Source: SZUA-265 sp966249405
GTDB taxonomy: Bacteria; Myxococcota_A; Polyangia; Polyangiales; Polyangiaceae
DNA: 64,000 bases
Direction: 5' to 3'
Assembly (NCBI GenBank): GCA_966249405.1
Contig: CBINDO010000004.1
Span: 1 to 64,000 of the forward strand
A program made the position numbers and the translations under genes. Shown in pieces: positions 1 through 8,507 of this stretch (its first letter is position 1; the number at the start of each line of letters is the position of its first letter). Under the pieces are notes generated by a model, which searched no databases, was not told the DNA's origin, and was given only the letters and a program-made list of their open reading frames with translations.

Positions 1-49
1 CCTTTCGGCGGGACTTGCACCCGCAAGACAGCGCCCATGCTGGGCGCAC
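1..49 (-). mobile_element. 5' end of a probable group II intron (class C-like), runs off the left edge
   Basis: Read on the minus strand, the sequence after position 50 starts GTGCG, the canonical 5' end of group II introns. It continues into a 7-bp hairpin (GCGCCCA-GCA-TGGGCGC) and then a stem of type GCGGG-(7 nt)-CCCGC, which fits the start of domain I. The proposed intron begins directly behind the T-tract of the pgk terminator. That is the known insertion preference of class C group II introns, which use rho-independent terminator stems. Only 49 bases are visible, so the reverse transcriptase and domains V and VI would lie outside the window. A structured RNA of another kind is possible. 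A tRNA was considered because of the T-arm-like stem, but no acceptor or anticodon arm fits. Confidence 0.55.
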
Positions 50-92
50 CAAAAAGAAGAAGGGGCGCCTGCGGCGCCCCTTCTTCTTTTTG
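50..92. terminator. pgk terminator, 20-bp perfect inverted repeat
   Basis: Arms 50-69 and 73-92 are perfectly complementary around a 3-nt loop. The left arm is A-rich then GC-rich (AAAAAGAAGAAGGGGCGCC), so a T-tract follows the GC stem in either direction. It lies 18 bp past the pgk stop codon and is the apparent target of the adjacent group II intron. Confidence 0.9.
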
Positions 93-109
93 TCACGCCG
101 CTTCGATAC

Positions 110-1330
110 TCACGGCTCGGAAAGTGCCGCAACCCCGGGCAGCACCTTGCCTTCGAGCAACTCGAGCGACGCGCCGCCACCGGTCGAAACGTGGCTCACC
201 TGATCGACGACGCCGAACTTCTCGGCGGCGGTCGCGGTGTCACCGCCACCGATGATGGTGGTCGCGCCGTTTGCGGTCGCCTTGGCGACGGCGAGTGCAA
301 GCGCCTTGCTACCTTCCGAGTACTTGTCGAACTCGAAGACGCCAACCGGACCGTTCCAGACGATCGTCTTGGCGCGCCCAACCACCTCTGCGAACAGCTT
401 GCGCGACTCGGGCCCACAATCCATGCCTTCGACTGCGTCCGGGATGCCGTCCTTGTCGGTAGCATAGCCGAGGGTCGCGTCGTTGCTGAACTTGTCGCCG
501 GTTTGGAAGTCGACTGGCAGGTGGATCTTGACGCCCTTCTTGGCGGCCTTCTCCATCAACGACTTGACGATCTTGGCACCCTCTGGATCGTACAGGCTCT
601 TGCCGATCTTCATGCCGTACAACTCCTTCTTGAAGGTGTACGCCATGCCTCCGCCGATGATCATCTCGTCGACCTTGTCGAGCAAGTTCTCGATCAGCTG
701 GATCTTGTCGGCGACCTTCGCGCCACCGAGGATCCCGAGGAACGGGCGCACCGGCGCTTCGAGCGCCTTGCTGAAGTACTCGAGCTCCTTCTGGAGCAGG
801 AGGCCAGCGGCGCGAACCGGCAGATCGACGCCCACCATGGACGCGTGAGCGCGGTGCGCGGTACCGAACGCGTCGTTGACGTAAACGTCACCGAGCTTGG
901 TGAGCGAAGCGCTGAACGCCTTGATCTGATCCTTGGTCGCTTTTTTGCCTTGTTCGGCGCCATGGAAGCGCAGGTTCTCGAGCAACACGACTTCGCCCGG
1001 ATTGAGCTTGGCGCAAGCAGCTTCCACCTCGGGTCCCACGCAGTCGTTCAGGAACTTGACGGGCTTTCCGAGCAGCTTCTGCAGCGCGTCGGCGACGGGC
1101 TTGAGTGAATATTCGGGTTCGGGACCCGTCTCGGCGGGGCGTCCCAGGTGGCTCATCAGCACGACGCTGGCGCCTTTGTCCAACGCGAGCTGAATCGTCG
1201 GGATCGCCGCTACGATGCGCGCGTCGTTGGTGATGGTCGTTCCCTTCATCGGAACGTTGAAGTCCACGCGCATGAGTACGCGTTTGCCCTTGAGGTCCAG
1301 GTCGGTGATGCTCAACTTCTTCAAACTCAT
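110..1330 (-). CDS. pgk: Phosphoglycerate kinase
   Basis: This 406-residue protein has the normal length for the family. It catalyses transfer of phosphate from 1,3-bisphosphoglycerate to ADP in cytosolic glycolysis (reversed in gluconeogenesis). The N-terminal substrate-binding motif VDFNVP is present near residue 23, followed by the SHLGRP loop. The C-terminal nucleotide-binding half has GGAKVADKI and the GGGDTATAAEKFG loop. The ATG at 1330 is preceded by a GGAGGA ribosome-binding site about 8 nt upstream. No gap or tpi gene is beside it, so it appears monocistronic, with its own 433-bp upstream region and a perfect hairpin terminator downstream. Confidence 0.98.
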   Translation of the reverse strand: MSLKKLSITDLDLKGKRVLMRVDFNVPMKGTTITNDARIVAAIPTIQLALDKGASVVLMSHLGRPAETGPEPEYSLKPVADALQKLLGKPVKFLNDCVGPEVEAACAKLNPGEVVLLENLRFHGAEQGKKATKDQIKAFSASLTKLGDVYVNDAFGTAHRAHASMVGVDLPVRAAGLLLQKELEYFSKALEAPVRPFLGILGGAKVADKIQLIENLLDKVDEMIIGGGMAYTFKKELYGMKIGKSLYDPEGAKIVKSLMEKAAKKGVKIHLPVDFQTGDKFSNDATLGYATDKDGIPDAVEGMDCGPESRKLFAEVVGRAKTIVWNGPVGVFEFDKYSEGSKALALAVAKATANGATTIIGGGDTATAAEKFGVVDQVSHVSTGGGASLELLEGKVLPGVAALSEP

Positions 1331-1763
1331 AAAACTCGATCCTCCAACGTACAGGAGTGGTAGGCGGCTCTTCTACAGCTCCCGTCCGCGCGCACAAAGC
1401 AATTTTCGGATGGGTCGCCATGGGCCGTTGCTGAGTGGAAACAAAAGGTTTCAGCCAGCGCCCGCGATTCCGACCCAGGACTCTCGGTTGGTGGGCGGGA
1501 GCCGCGCATTGTCTCACGATGTTGGGCCCACCCGTTGCGCAAAACAACCCGTCTGGTCCGTCACAACACCCTGAAATGTAAGAACATTTCTATGCCCGAG
1601 AGAAGGTCGCGCAACAGTGCGTGGGCACGCGAGCGTCCGACGATCACGCGACGGCGACGACTCGGCCGCGCGTGGGAACCGCCGCGTGACAGCCCTTGGC
1701 GAAACTCGAACCGATTTCAGTAGGAACGTCGCGGGTGCGGACACCGAATGCTCGCCGTCACGC
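1331..1763. other. Intergenic region upstream of pgk
   Basis: This 433-bp stretch separates the end of the kinase gene from the start of pgk, both on the minus strand. It must hold the pgk promoter, although I see no confident -35/-10 pair. It carries copy A of the interspersed repeat (1486-1533). The short frames here have no recognisable protein features. Confidence 0.6.
1486..1533 (+). repeat. Interspersed intergenic repeat, copy A
   Basis: The left element GGTGGGCGGGAGCCGCG is separated by 14 nt from the right element GTTGGGCCCACCC. The same two blocks in the same order occur at 14828-14871, 24509-24553 (inverted) and 48415-48459. Here the repeat sits upstream of pgk. Confidence 0.65.
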
Positions 1764-3188
1764 TCACGGACGCTCGTTCAAGCGTTGCTCCAATTCACGA
1801 TGCCTGCGGCCCAGAGCGCGAACGAACGCGCCCAACCACGGGTTACGCGAGAGCTCGTTGTCGAGCGACTCGCGCGTGACGACTCGCACCACGACCTCGC
1901 CCAGCGCGACGACGGACGCCGTGCGCACCCCAGTGCTGAGAGCCGCCGTCTCACCAAAAACGTCCCCCGGTCCCAGTTTGCCGACCGAGAGTTGGGCGTC
2001 GCCGTCTTTGACGAACACCTCGCACCGTCCCGATTCGATGATGTAGGCCGTGTCTGCTCGCTCGCCTTGTCGCACGATCACTGCGCCGCGAACGAACGAG
2101 CGAGTCTCGAACCAGCCACCGCCGTCGAGGAAAGACTCGAGCTGGGCGCGCAAGCTTCGCACCGAACCTTGACGCGCATCGCGGTCGTAGCTGAGCGCCT
2201 GCAAAGTGACCTGCACCAACCCCGGCGGGAGCTCGTCCCAAATGTCGCCAGCTCGCGGCGCCGCGATGGCTGCGTCCGCAACGCCCGGCAGGACGGAACT
2301 CCGACGTTGGTTCGGAGCCTTGCCGCACAAGATCTCGTAGAGCACGCCGCCGAGGCCGTAGACGTCGGTACGCGCGTCCAGCAACTCGAGCTGTCCTTTG
2401 CTCTGCTCGGGCGCCATGTATGCGGGCGTCCCGACGATACCGCCTTTGGTGGGCCTCAAGCGCGTGGTCGTATACGTCGACAAACTGCCCGGTGACGACT
2501 CGGACGCTTCCGAATCAGCGGCGGGCGGCACGTGCTCACGAACTACGGCCACTCCCCAGTCCATCAGGTAAACCTGATCGAAATCGCCAACCATGATGTT
2601 CGAAGGCTTGATGTCGCAGTGCAAGACTCCCCGCGCGTGAGCAAACTCGAGCGCGTGGCAGACCTTGATCACGTAGCCGACGAGGCGCTTCAACGTCTCG
2701 TGGTTGGGGTGTTCGCCCCGCAGTGTTCCAATGACCTCGGAGAGCGTGACGCCGCTCACCCGCTTCATGGTGAAGAACAGGCCCGTACCACTCTCGTTGG
2801 CGCCGACGTCGTGAACAGGCACGATACCCGGGTGATCGAGTTGCGCCGTCACCTGAGCCTCCGCGATGAAGCGCGCCGCCAACTCCGGCACCAGCTCGGC
2901 TTCTGGTCGAATCACCTTCATGGCGAGTTCGCGCTGCAACACGACGTCCAAGACGCGGTAGACATTGCCCATGCCGCCTTCGCCGATCGTCTCGATGGGC
3001 TCGAACCGAGACGGGCTGGCCGCCCCCTGAGGCACGGCCCAGGTCTCACTCGAGCCGAGCGCCTTTTCTCGGACGCCCGGCAACGCGACGGTTCCACGCC
3101 CGACGCTGGTGCCGAGTCCAAACACTTCCGTCGCGGGGCCCGGGGGCACCGACGCCAGCGTAAACTCGCTTTGACCCTTCTCCTCCAA
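1764..3188 (-). CDS. Hanks-type Ser/Thr protein kinase with C-terminal cyclic-nucleotide-binding domain
   Basis: This is a cytosolic 474-residue protein with no membrane segment. A kinase domain spans about residues 62-355: glycine loop GEGGMG at 69-74, ATP-binding Lys91 (AMKVI), catalytic loop HCDIKPSN at 190-197, a DWG in place of the usual DFG at 210-212, and GTPAYMAPEQ before subdomain IX. Residues about 356-465 form a cNMP-binding fold with VRQGERADTAYIIESG and GDVFGETAALSTGVRTASV. It probably phosphorylates proteins under control of a bound cyclic nucleotide or another small ligand. The start appears to be TTG at 3188, since the next internal Met codons fall inside the kinase core; an AAGGA lies upstream. 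Confidence 0.9.
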   Translation of the reverse strand: MEEKGQSEFTLASVPPGPATEVFGLGTSVGRGTVALPGVREKALGSSETWAVPQGAASPSRFEPIETIGEGGMGNVYRVLDVVLQRELAMKVIRPEAELVPELAARFIAEAQVTAQLDHPGIVPVHDVGANESGTGLFFTMKRVSGVTLSEVIGTLRGEHPNHETLKRLVGYVIKVCHALEFAHARGVLHCDIKPSNIMVGDFDQVYLMDWGVAVVREHVPPAADSEASESSPGSLSTYTTTRLRPTKGGIVGTPAYMAPEQSKGQLELLDARTDVYGLGGVLYEILCGKAPNQRRSSVLPGVADAAIAAPRAGDIWDELPPGLVQVTLQALSYDRDARQGSVRSLRAQLESFLDGGGWFETRSFVRGAVIVRQGERADTAYIIESGRCEVFVKDGDAQLSVGKLGPGDVFGETAALSTGVRTASVVALGEVVVRVVTRESLDNELSRNPWLGAFVRALGRRHRELEQRLNERP

Positions 3189-3373
3189 GCTGCTCGTCCT
3201 TTCAGCAGCTCACCGTTGGGCCGCAGAGCCGGATGCTAGCCCTCCGTCCCATTTTCCGGCAACGCCGTTCGAACCCCTGAACCCACAAAAGGGTTTTCTA
3301 CCGCGACAAAAAAGCAGACCACCGGCCAGGCGACCGGACCAATAAAATGACCCGACCGGGCCCCGCGAAGCGC

Positions 3374-3401
3374 TTGAAGCCCCGCGGACCAGTACTATAT
3401 T
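3374..3401 (+). promoter_or_regulatory. Sigma-70-type promoter for the candidate small RNA
   Basis: TTGAAG at 3374-3379 and TATATT at 3396-3401 are separated by 16 bp. Transcription would start near 3408, pointing away from the kinase gene and into a region with no plus-strand gene. Confidence 0.5.
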
Positions 3402-3407
3402 CCGGAG

Positions 3408-3497
3408 TGAGCCGTGTGGCTCTTCCTCCTGTAAACGTTCCTGTGTTTGTTATCGAGCAGCGGCTGGGCCCCTCACCCAGCCGCTGTTTTCGTTTGT
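3408..3497 (+). ncRNA. Candidate trans-acting small RNA with anti-Shine-Dalgarno-like segment
   Basis: The predicted transcript is about 90 nt. It has a 5' hairpin (GAGCC-GTGT-GGCTC, 3409-3422), an unpaired pyrimidine run TTCCTCCT (3423-3430) complementary to a purine-rich ribosome-binding site, a linker of about 27 nt, and a strong terminator hairpin. No protein frame explains this block. It lies between the divergent kinase start and the 3' end of the minus-strand aldo/keto reductase gene, so it cannot be a leader of either. The layout matches regulatory RNAs that block translation initiation. I recognise no named family. Confidence 0.5.
3458..3497 (+). terminator. Intrinsic terminator of the candidate small RNA
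   Basis: An 11-bp perfect stem (CAGCGGCTGGG at 3458-3468 with CCCAGCCGCTG at 3476-3486) has a 7-nt loop and is followed by TTTTCGTTTGT. This is the only plus-strand terminator in a region without a plus-strand gene. Confidence 0.75.
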
Positions 3498-3697
3498 CGC
3501 TCCTCTCCTGAGTTGGGCGAACACGGTTCGTTGAAGTGGGTCGCATCAAGGCGCGTGACTGGGTTGCGGACGCGCGTTGCCGCCCACGCATGTCTAACCA
3601 GGACGGACATCGACGTCGCCGTTTGGTGCGAGGAGCAGCAAAGCGACCGCTGCTGAATGTGATGGGCGTCGACTGTCATTGGTTACCGCTCATACGG

Positions 3698-4639
3698 TCA
3701 GACGTTCATGTCCTTTAGACGTTGCGCCAAGCGGTTGTGCTCCGCTGGATCGAAGTAAGGTGGCTCACGGCGGACTTCGCGTAGCAACTGGTCGAGTTGC
3801 AGCACGCTGCGAGGACCGAGGACCGCACTGCTGACGTACCGGTCCGCCAAAACCCAGTTTACCGCTGCTGCGCGCATCGACGGGGTGTTAGTCCGATTCA
3901 GTGTGTTGAACACCTGGAGCTGCGACAACCGTCGCCGCAACTGGCTCGGTGTCCATCGCTCGCGGCGGTGATCGCCTTCGTCGAATTGGATGTCTTTGCT
4001 CCACAGCCCGCTCAGCAACCCGTGAGCGAGGACCGAGCGCGCCAACAAACCGACTCGCGTGACGTGAAAGACGGAGTCCATGCTTTGAACGTCGGCCGAG
4101 AAAAAGACGTTGTAAGGCATCTGCAACACTTGAGGTCGCACGCTCGCACGCAAGGCCTCGGTGGCTCCGGCCGAGCCGCCAACGCTCATTCCCCATGCTC
4201 GGACTGCACCCTGCTCCACCTGTCCGTGAAGAAACTCGGCGGCCTTGCCATCTTGTATCGCCTCCACGCTCGGGTTGTGGAGCAAGACGACATCGAGTTG
4301 CTTGCGGCCGAGGCGCTCTTGGCAACGCCCGATGGCCTGCTTGAGATACTCGACGTCGAAGCGCTTGCGGGCGGGCTTGTCCAAGAGCGCCGTGCCAATC
4401 TTCGTGACGACGATGGTCCCGGCTTCGGGTAAACGAGCGCCCAATTTGCGCTCCATTTTGCCTGCACCGTACACGTCCGCGGTCTCGAACAGATTGACGC
4501 CCAGAGCTAACGCGCGGTCGATCACGGCGTCTTGTTCGCGCTCGTTGACCGGTCCGTAAGCGTCACCACACAGACCCCACGTGCCGAGCCCGAGCTCGCT
4601 CACTTCGATCTTGGTTTGTCCGAGGGGTCGCTTGCGCAT
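3698..4639 (-). CDS. Aldo/keto reductase
   Basis: This 313-residue NAD(P)H-dependent carbonyl reductase has a TIM-barrel fold. The catalytic tetrad is visible: Asp and Tyr in ETADVYGAGK, Lys in VVTKIG, and His in VLLHNP. The frame is open up to 4975, but I chose the ATG at 4639 (MRKRPLGQTKIEVSELGLGTW) because family similarity begins there and a longer form would overlap the divergent lytic transglycosylase gene. The C-terminal cofactor-loop region SSAVLGPRSVLQLDQL is intact. The substrate cannot be inferred from context. The gene faces the candidate small RNA at its 3' end. Confidence 0.88.
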   Translation of the reverse strand: MRKRPLGQTKIEVSELGLGTWGLCGDAYGPVNEREQDAVIDRALALGVNLFETADVYGAGKMERKLGARLPEAGTIVVTKIGTALLDKPARKRFDVEYLKQAIGRCQERLGRKQLDVVLLHNPSVEAIQDGKAAEFLHGQVEQGAVRAWGMSVGGSAGATEALRASVRPQVLQMPYNVFFSADVQSMDSVFHVTRVGLLARSVLAHGLLSGLWSKDIQFDEGDHRRERWTPSQLRRRLSQLQVFNTLNRTNTPSMRAAAVNWVLADRYVSSAVLGPRSVLQLDQLLREVRREPPYFDPAEHNRLAQRLKDMNV

Positions 4640-4766
4640 GGGTTCGACGGTGTTCGTGACTACTGAATATCTACTGCACAACGTTCGAGCGATCAATGCA
4701 ACAAACAAAGTTCGAGCGAGCGCTTGTAACGGAAGTTTGTCCAGAATCTGATACAGAATCGCGCTG

Positions 4767-7055
4767 GTGGCAAACGTTCGACGATGGTTTGTGTCGATGC
4801 TCGTCGTGTGTGGGACAGCATCGTGCGCTCGAACCAAGTCCCGAAGCGACAGCGAAGTGAGTGATTCGACGTCCCACGCGAAGGTTGCACTCGATGTCTC
4901 GATCGCGGTTGAGACCACACGTGCAAGCGTCGCAGAGACGCCCGCCAGTGCGCCAAGTGATGCAACGGACTTCAAACGAGCAATGCTCGAGCACGACTAC
5001 GCGCGCGCGCGACGCCTCGTCGATACCGCCGGGCTGGCGTTGAGGCCGGCGACGTTGGAGCTGTTGCGCGGCTTTTTGGCACTCCACGATACAGAACCGC
5101 TACGCGCACTGGAGCACTTCGAACGCGCGCAGGACGTAGATGCCGAACTCACCCGGTGGTTGGACTCGCTGCGCGCAGAGGCACTGCTTCGAACCGACAG
5201 CTACGTCGAACACCTCGAGGCATTGACCGCGCGCGCCCCATTGGCGCGCTTGCTCGCCGTGACCGAACGTCTGCTCGCAGATGGGCGATTCTCCAAAGCA
5301 GAACACACACTGGCCCTCGCACAATCTCGGAGCAGCGGCGACCAACAGAACGGCGAGGTGCGGTGGCTGCGTGTAAGGTTGCGTCAGGCCTCGGGTCGCT
5401 CCAACAGCGTTCATGCCGACGTGCGGTGGTTGGTAGGGCATCCCGACCATCCACGCTCGCCCGAAGCGATGGCTGCCATCGAGCGTGGCGAGCAGCCGCC
5501 GCTAACGGTCACCGAGTTGTGGGCGCGCGCAGAAGCCGCAGCGGAACTCGGGTTGGTCGAGGTCGTGCAGCAGTGCATCATTGCCCTGAAAAGCAGCGCG
5601 GGCCGCACGCCAAGCCAAGGCGAATATGCTTATCTGCAGGGGCTCGCGCTGCACCGCGCTCGACGTTTCGACGAAGCGGTCGGGCCATTGGACGAGGCGG
5701 TGCGCGCGTTGGCTACACGGCGAGATCGTGCGCGTTACCTGGCCGCGGTCGCGACGTCGCGCGCGGGAGCGGGCAGCGATGCGGTGGCGCGTTTCGCCGC
5801 AATCTCTGCGCTGCGTCCCGCAACGGAGACCGTGCAGAACGCTTCGTTCGCGTTGGCGCGCGAACACTCGATGCTCGGCAACTGGACGAGCGCGAGTGAG
5901 CAATTCTCACTGTTCCTGAGCCAATTTCCAAACCACGAACTCGCGGAAGCTGCCGAGCGCGAGCGTTTGATCGCGTGGTTTGCAGAAGGCAACTACAAGC
6001 GGTTCGTCTATTGGGTGAGGCAATTTCGGGAGCGCCGCCCCGACGCAAAAGAAACGCTGTTGCTGCGCAGCGTGGAGGCGCTGGCGCTGTATCGATTGGG
6101 CCACCCAGAACTCGCGCGCGCCATCTGGGAAGATCTCGCACGCGCAGCGCCACTCGCGTTCGTGGGCATCACGGCACGGCAGCGCTTGGCCCAACTCGGG
6201 GCTGCGACGCCCGCAACCGTGGTTCGTACGAACGGCGCGCCGGCCCCAGACGTCGAGTTGCCACCCCTCGTCGCCGAGCTCGAACTAGCTGGACTGAGTG
6301 AACAGGCAGAAGCCGTCTTCCGGAAGATCGAGCCGGCATGGGCACGCGCCCATGCGCCGAATGAAGCCGCCGCATCGTGCGCGTCGACCGCCTACCTCGA
6401 GCGGGGTCGCCGTCGGTTCGAGCTAGGCCGCGAAGCCGCCGCGAAACGTGGGCTGAAAGACGCTCCCCAACTCGCCCCGAGTTGGCTTTGGCCCTGCTTG
6501 TTCCCTTCGCCTCATGCTAACGGCGTGGCGCGTCATGCTGCGACGCATCAAGTGTCTCCAGCTCTGATCTATGCCGTGATGCGGCAAGAGAGTGCCTTTC
6601 GAGTCGATGCCGTGTCGGTGGTGGGAGCGCGAGGTCTCATGCAAATCATCGAGCCAACGGCGCGTAGGATCGCGGCGGAACTGGGTCACACGTACGACCC
6701 GGAGCATTTGGACGTTCCCCATCACAACATCGAGTACGGCGCCTTTTACTTGGGCAAGCTCCAAGCTCACTTCGAGCACCCGGCGTTGGTCGCGGCCGCG
6801 TACAACGCCGGCCCAGACGCCGCGGCGCGTTGGCACGCTGCAGGACGCAGCTTACCTCTCGAGGCCTTCATCGCTCGCATCCCCTACGACGAGACGCGCT
6901 CTTACGTGCAGCGTGTCCTCGAGAACCTGCATGTCTACGGTGAGTTGCTCGGCACCAACCGTCGACCGGAGTGGCCGCTCGAGCTAGCGCCCAAGCTCGG
7001 CGACGCGGCGGCGCCGAGCGAGCCGATGCACCGTGCGCCAGAGGGGTTCTACTGA
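4767..7055 (+). CDS. Lytic murein transglycosylase, Slt70-like, probable lipoprotein
   Basis: This 762-residue protein cleaves the MurNAc-GlcNAc bond of peptidoglycan in the periplasm. The N-terminus has a hydrophobic stretch ending in GTASC, a plausible lipobox. The long middle part is helical and rich in TPR-like repeats, as in the Slt70 superhelix. The C-terminal SLT domain (about residues 600-720) has the catalytic Glu in MRQESAF, then GARGLMQI and AAYNAGP. The proposed GTG start at 4767 keeps the signal sequence; an internal ATG at 4797 would shorten it. The divergent neighbour is the aldo/keto reductase, with about 127 bp between starts. Confidence 0.93.
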   Translation: MANVRRWFVSMLVVCGTASCARTKSRSDSEVSDSTSHAKVALDVSIAVETTRASVAETPASAPSDATDFKRAMLEHDYARARRLVDTAGLALRPATLELLRGFLALHDTEPLRALEHFERAQDVDAELTRWLDSLRAEALLRTDSYVEHLEALTARAPLARLLAVTERLLADGRFSKAEHTLALAQSRSSGDQQNGEVRWLRVRLRQASGRSNSVHADVRWLVGHPDHPRSPEAMAAIERGEQPPLTVTELWARAEAAAELGLVEVVQQCIIALKSSAGRTPSQGEYAYLQGLALHRARRFDEAVGPLDEAVRALATRRDRARYLAAVATSRAGAGSDAVARFAAISALRPATETVQNASFALAREHSMLGNWTSASEQFSLFLSQFPNHELAEAAERERLIAWFAEGNYKRFVYWVRQFRERRPDAKETLLLRSVEALALYRLGHPELARAIWEDLARAAPLAFVGITARQRLAQLGAATPATVVRTNGAPAPDVELPPLVAELELAGLSEQAEAVFRKIEPAWARAHAPNEAAASCASTAYLERGRRRFELGREAAAKRGLKDAPQLAPSWLWPCLFPSPHANGVARHAATHQVSPALIYAVMRQESAFRVDAVSVVGARGLMQIIEPTARRIAAELGHTYDPEHLDVPHHNIEYGAFYLGKLQAHFEHPALVAAAYNAGPDAAARWHAAGRSLPLEAFIARIPYDETRSYVQRVLENLHVYGELLGTNRRPEWPLELAPKLGDAAAPSEPMHRAPEGFY

Positions 7056-7071
7056 GTTCGGGAGTGCAACC

Positions 7072-7103
7072 ACAGCGGGCATACCCACTGGGTGGTCCGC
7101 TGT
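7072..7103. terminator. Hairpin between convergent genes
   Basis: ACAGCGG (7072-7078) pairs with CCGCTGT (7097-7103), with a further short helix inside. It lies in the 47-bp gap between the transglycosylase stop and the stop of the sulfotransferase-like gene, and overlaps the latter by one base. No U-tract follows, so its strength as a terminator is uncertain. Confidence 0.45.
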
Positions 7104-8431
7104 CACTTGTCGGGAGGGCCGTACAGCGTCCGACGATACATCGTGTAACCCAAAGACGTGCTCGAATGCAGGTGGGCTAGGGTCTCACCGCTCGGCAAAT
7201 ATTCGATCAAGCGGCCCGAAGTGGAGAACGTCGTGAGCACGTTCTTGTTCGGGAGCTGTTGAACATCACCCAGCACGAGGGACGAGAGCCCCTCCGTCGC
7301 GTATTCTCGGAGCAAACGCGCCTCGAGGTTGGCCTCATCGACGGCAAAGTCGAGCACGCGCGAGGTCGATACCGCGCCGTTGTTGAACACCAACAAGTGG
7401 CCATCGTCCGTCCAGTGGTGGCCATGGTTGGCCCGCCAACTCCCGGTGCCCGAAAATGAAGGACCGATAGGGTCGGAGCCGCCGAACTGCCAGCGCAGAC
7501 GACCGCGACGATCGAAGTTCACGAGCAAGCTCGGAAAACGGTCCCCCATGATGAAGGAGTCGTCGTCTCGCCGATACGTGATCGCGTTGGCGTGATACTC
7601 GGGGTTGGCCATGGCGTAGAGGCTCGACACGTCCGCAACCAACGGCTCGATCGTCCCCGCCTCGGGGTCGTATTCCACGACTCCGTCGCTCTTGCCGCTG
7701 TGAACTATCGCCACGACATGTCCGTCGGGCGTCACCGTGAAGTCGTGGTGCGCGTTGCCGATCGCGTTGACGTCCCTGGATTCGCTGCCGTCCATTTTGA
7801 CTCGAAACAACGAACGTCCGGCGCCGGATACGTTGAGCGCCAACATGTACATGTGCTCGCCGGCCCAGTCCATCGTTGCTCGACTGGCCGGCGCCGGAGC
7901 CGTCCACCACCACACCGGGTCGCCGTCTTGGTCGATGATGTAGACCAGCTTGGCGGCGCCGCCCGTGGGAAGCTCCGCGCCGAAACCGGAGCTCAAGATG
8001 TAAAAGCCGCGCGTGAAGGCCGTGCCTTCCTCGAAAGTCAAGCGCGGCAAGTTTGCCGGCGGCCCCCCCGTCTCGACGGTCATCGGTTCGCTCTGACACT
8101 GCCCGTCATTGACTGAAATGCGGTACGTGTACTGCGAGTTGGGTTTCATGCCGAGCAACACGGCGCGATGTTGCCCGCGCTCCGTTACGGGAGCAGGCGC
8201 GATCAATTCCTCTGGGTCTTCGTCGCGCCCAAATACGATTTGCGCGTTGCGCGCTTCGGTGCCGTTCACCCGCCACCGAACGACCGCCACCGTGGGAATC
8301 TCCGAGGAGAGCTCGGCCTCACTCGAGACCGAGCAACTCCGGACGTCCGTGATGGACGAACACCCCGCCAAGGCCGTGCACGCGCCCAAGCCCGCACCGA
8401 GAGCCCACCCATGGTTCACGTTACCTGCCAT
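7103..8431 (-). CDS. Arylsulfotransferase-like lipoprotein (ASST family), paralogue 1
   Basis: The mature form is a lipoprotein: the ATG at 8431 gives a short signal peptide ending in the lipobox LAGC. A fibronectin-III-like domain (about 30-110, with LLGMKPNSQYTYRI) precedes a six-bladed propeller of the ASST type. Conserved histidine motifs are AHHDFT, HANAITY and NHGHHW, at the positions used by ASST enzymes for PAPS-independent sulfate transfer between phenolic compounds. Assignment to the family is firm, but activity is inferred. The frame extends upstream to 8629, where it would overlap the divergent fadL-type gene. A second copy of this architecture lies at 11258-12946. Confidence 0.82.
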   Translation of the reverse strand: MAGNVNHGWALGAGLGACTALAGCSSITDVRSCSVSSEAELSSEIPTVAVVRWRVNGTEARNAQIVFGRDEDPEELIAPAPVTERGQHRAVLLGMKPNSQYTYRISVNDGQCQSEPMTVETGGPPANLPRLTFEEGTAFTRGFYILSSGFGAELPTGGAAKLVYIIDQDGDPVWWWTAPAPASRATMDWAGEHMYMLALNVSGAGRSLFRVKMDGSESRDVNAIGNAHHDFTVTPDGHVVAIVHSGKSDGVVEYDPEAGTIEPLVADVSSLYAMANPEYHANAITYRRDDDSFIMGDRFPSLLVNFDRRGRLRWQFGGSDPIGPSFSGTGSWRANHGHHWTDDGHLLVFNNGAVSTSRVLDFAVDEANLEARLLREYATEGLSSLVLGDVQQLPNKNVLTTFSTSGRLIEYLPSGETLAHLHSSTSLGYTMYRRTLYGPPDK

Positions 8432-8437
8432 GGGCCG

Positions 8438-8443
8438 AGTATA
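8438..8443 (-). promoter_or_regulatory. Candidate -10 element of ASST paralogue 1 (leaderless)
   Basis: On the minus strand TATACT ends 6 nt before the ATG at 8431. If it is used, transcription starts at or next to the start codon, giving a leaderless mRNA. No good -35 is seen at the usual distance. Confidence 0.35.
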
Positions 8444-8507
8444 ATCATGCAAGGTTGCCGCATGGAAAGACCGTTGCGACGCTCCCGCGCCGAGCGCTGT
8501 CGAAGTT

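Noticed and set aside
1..50. Possible tRNA at the left edge
   Set aside because: There is a T-arm-like stem but no acceptor pairing, anticodon arm or CCA end. The GTGCG start fits an intron better.
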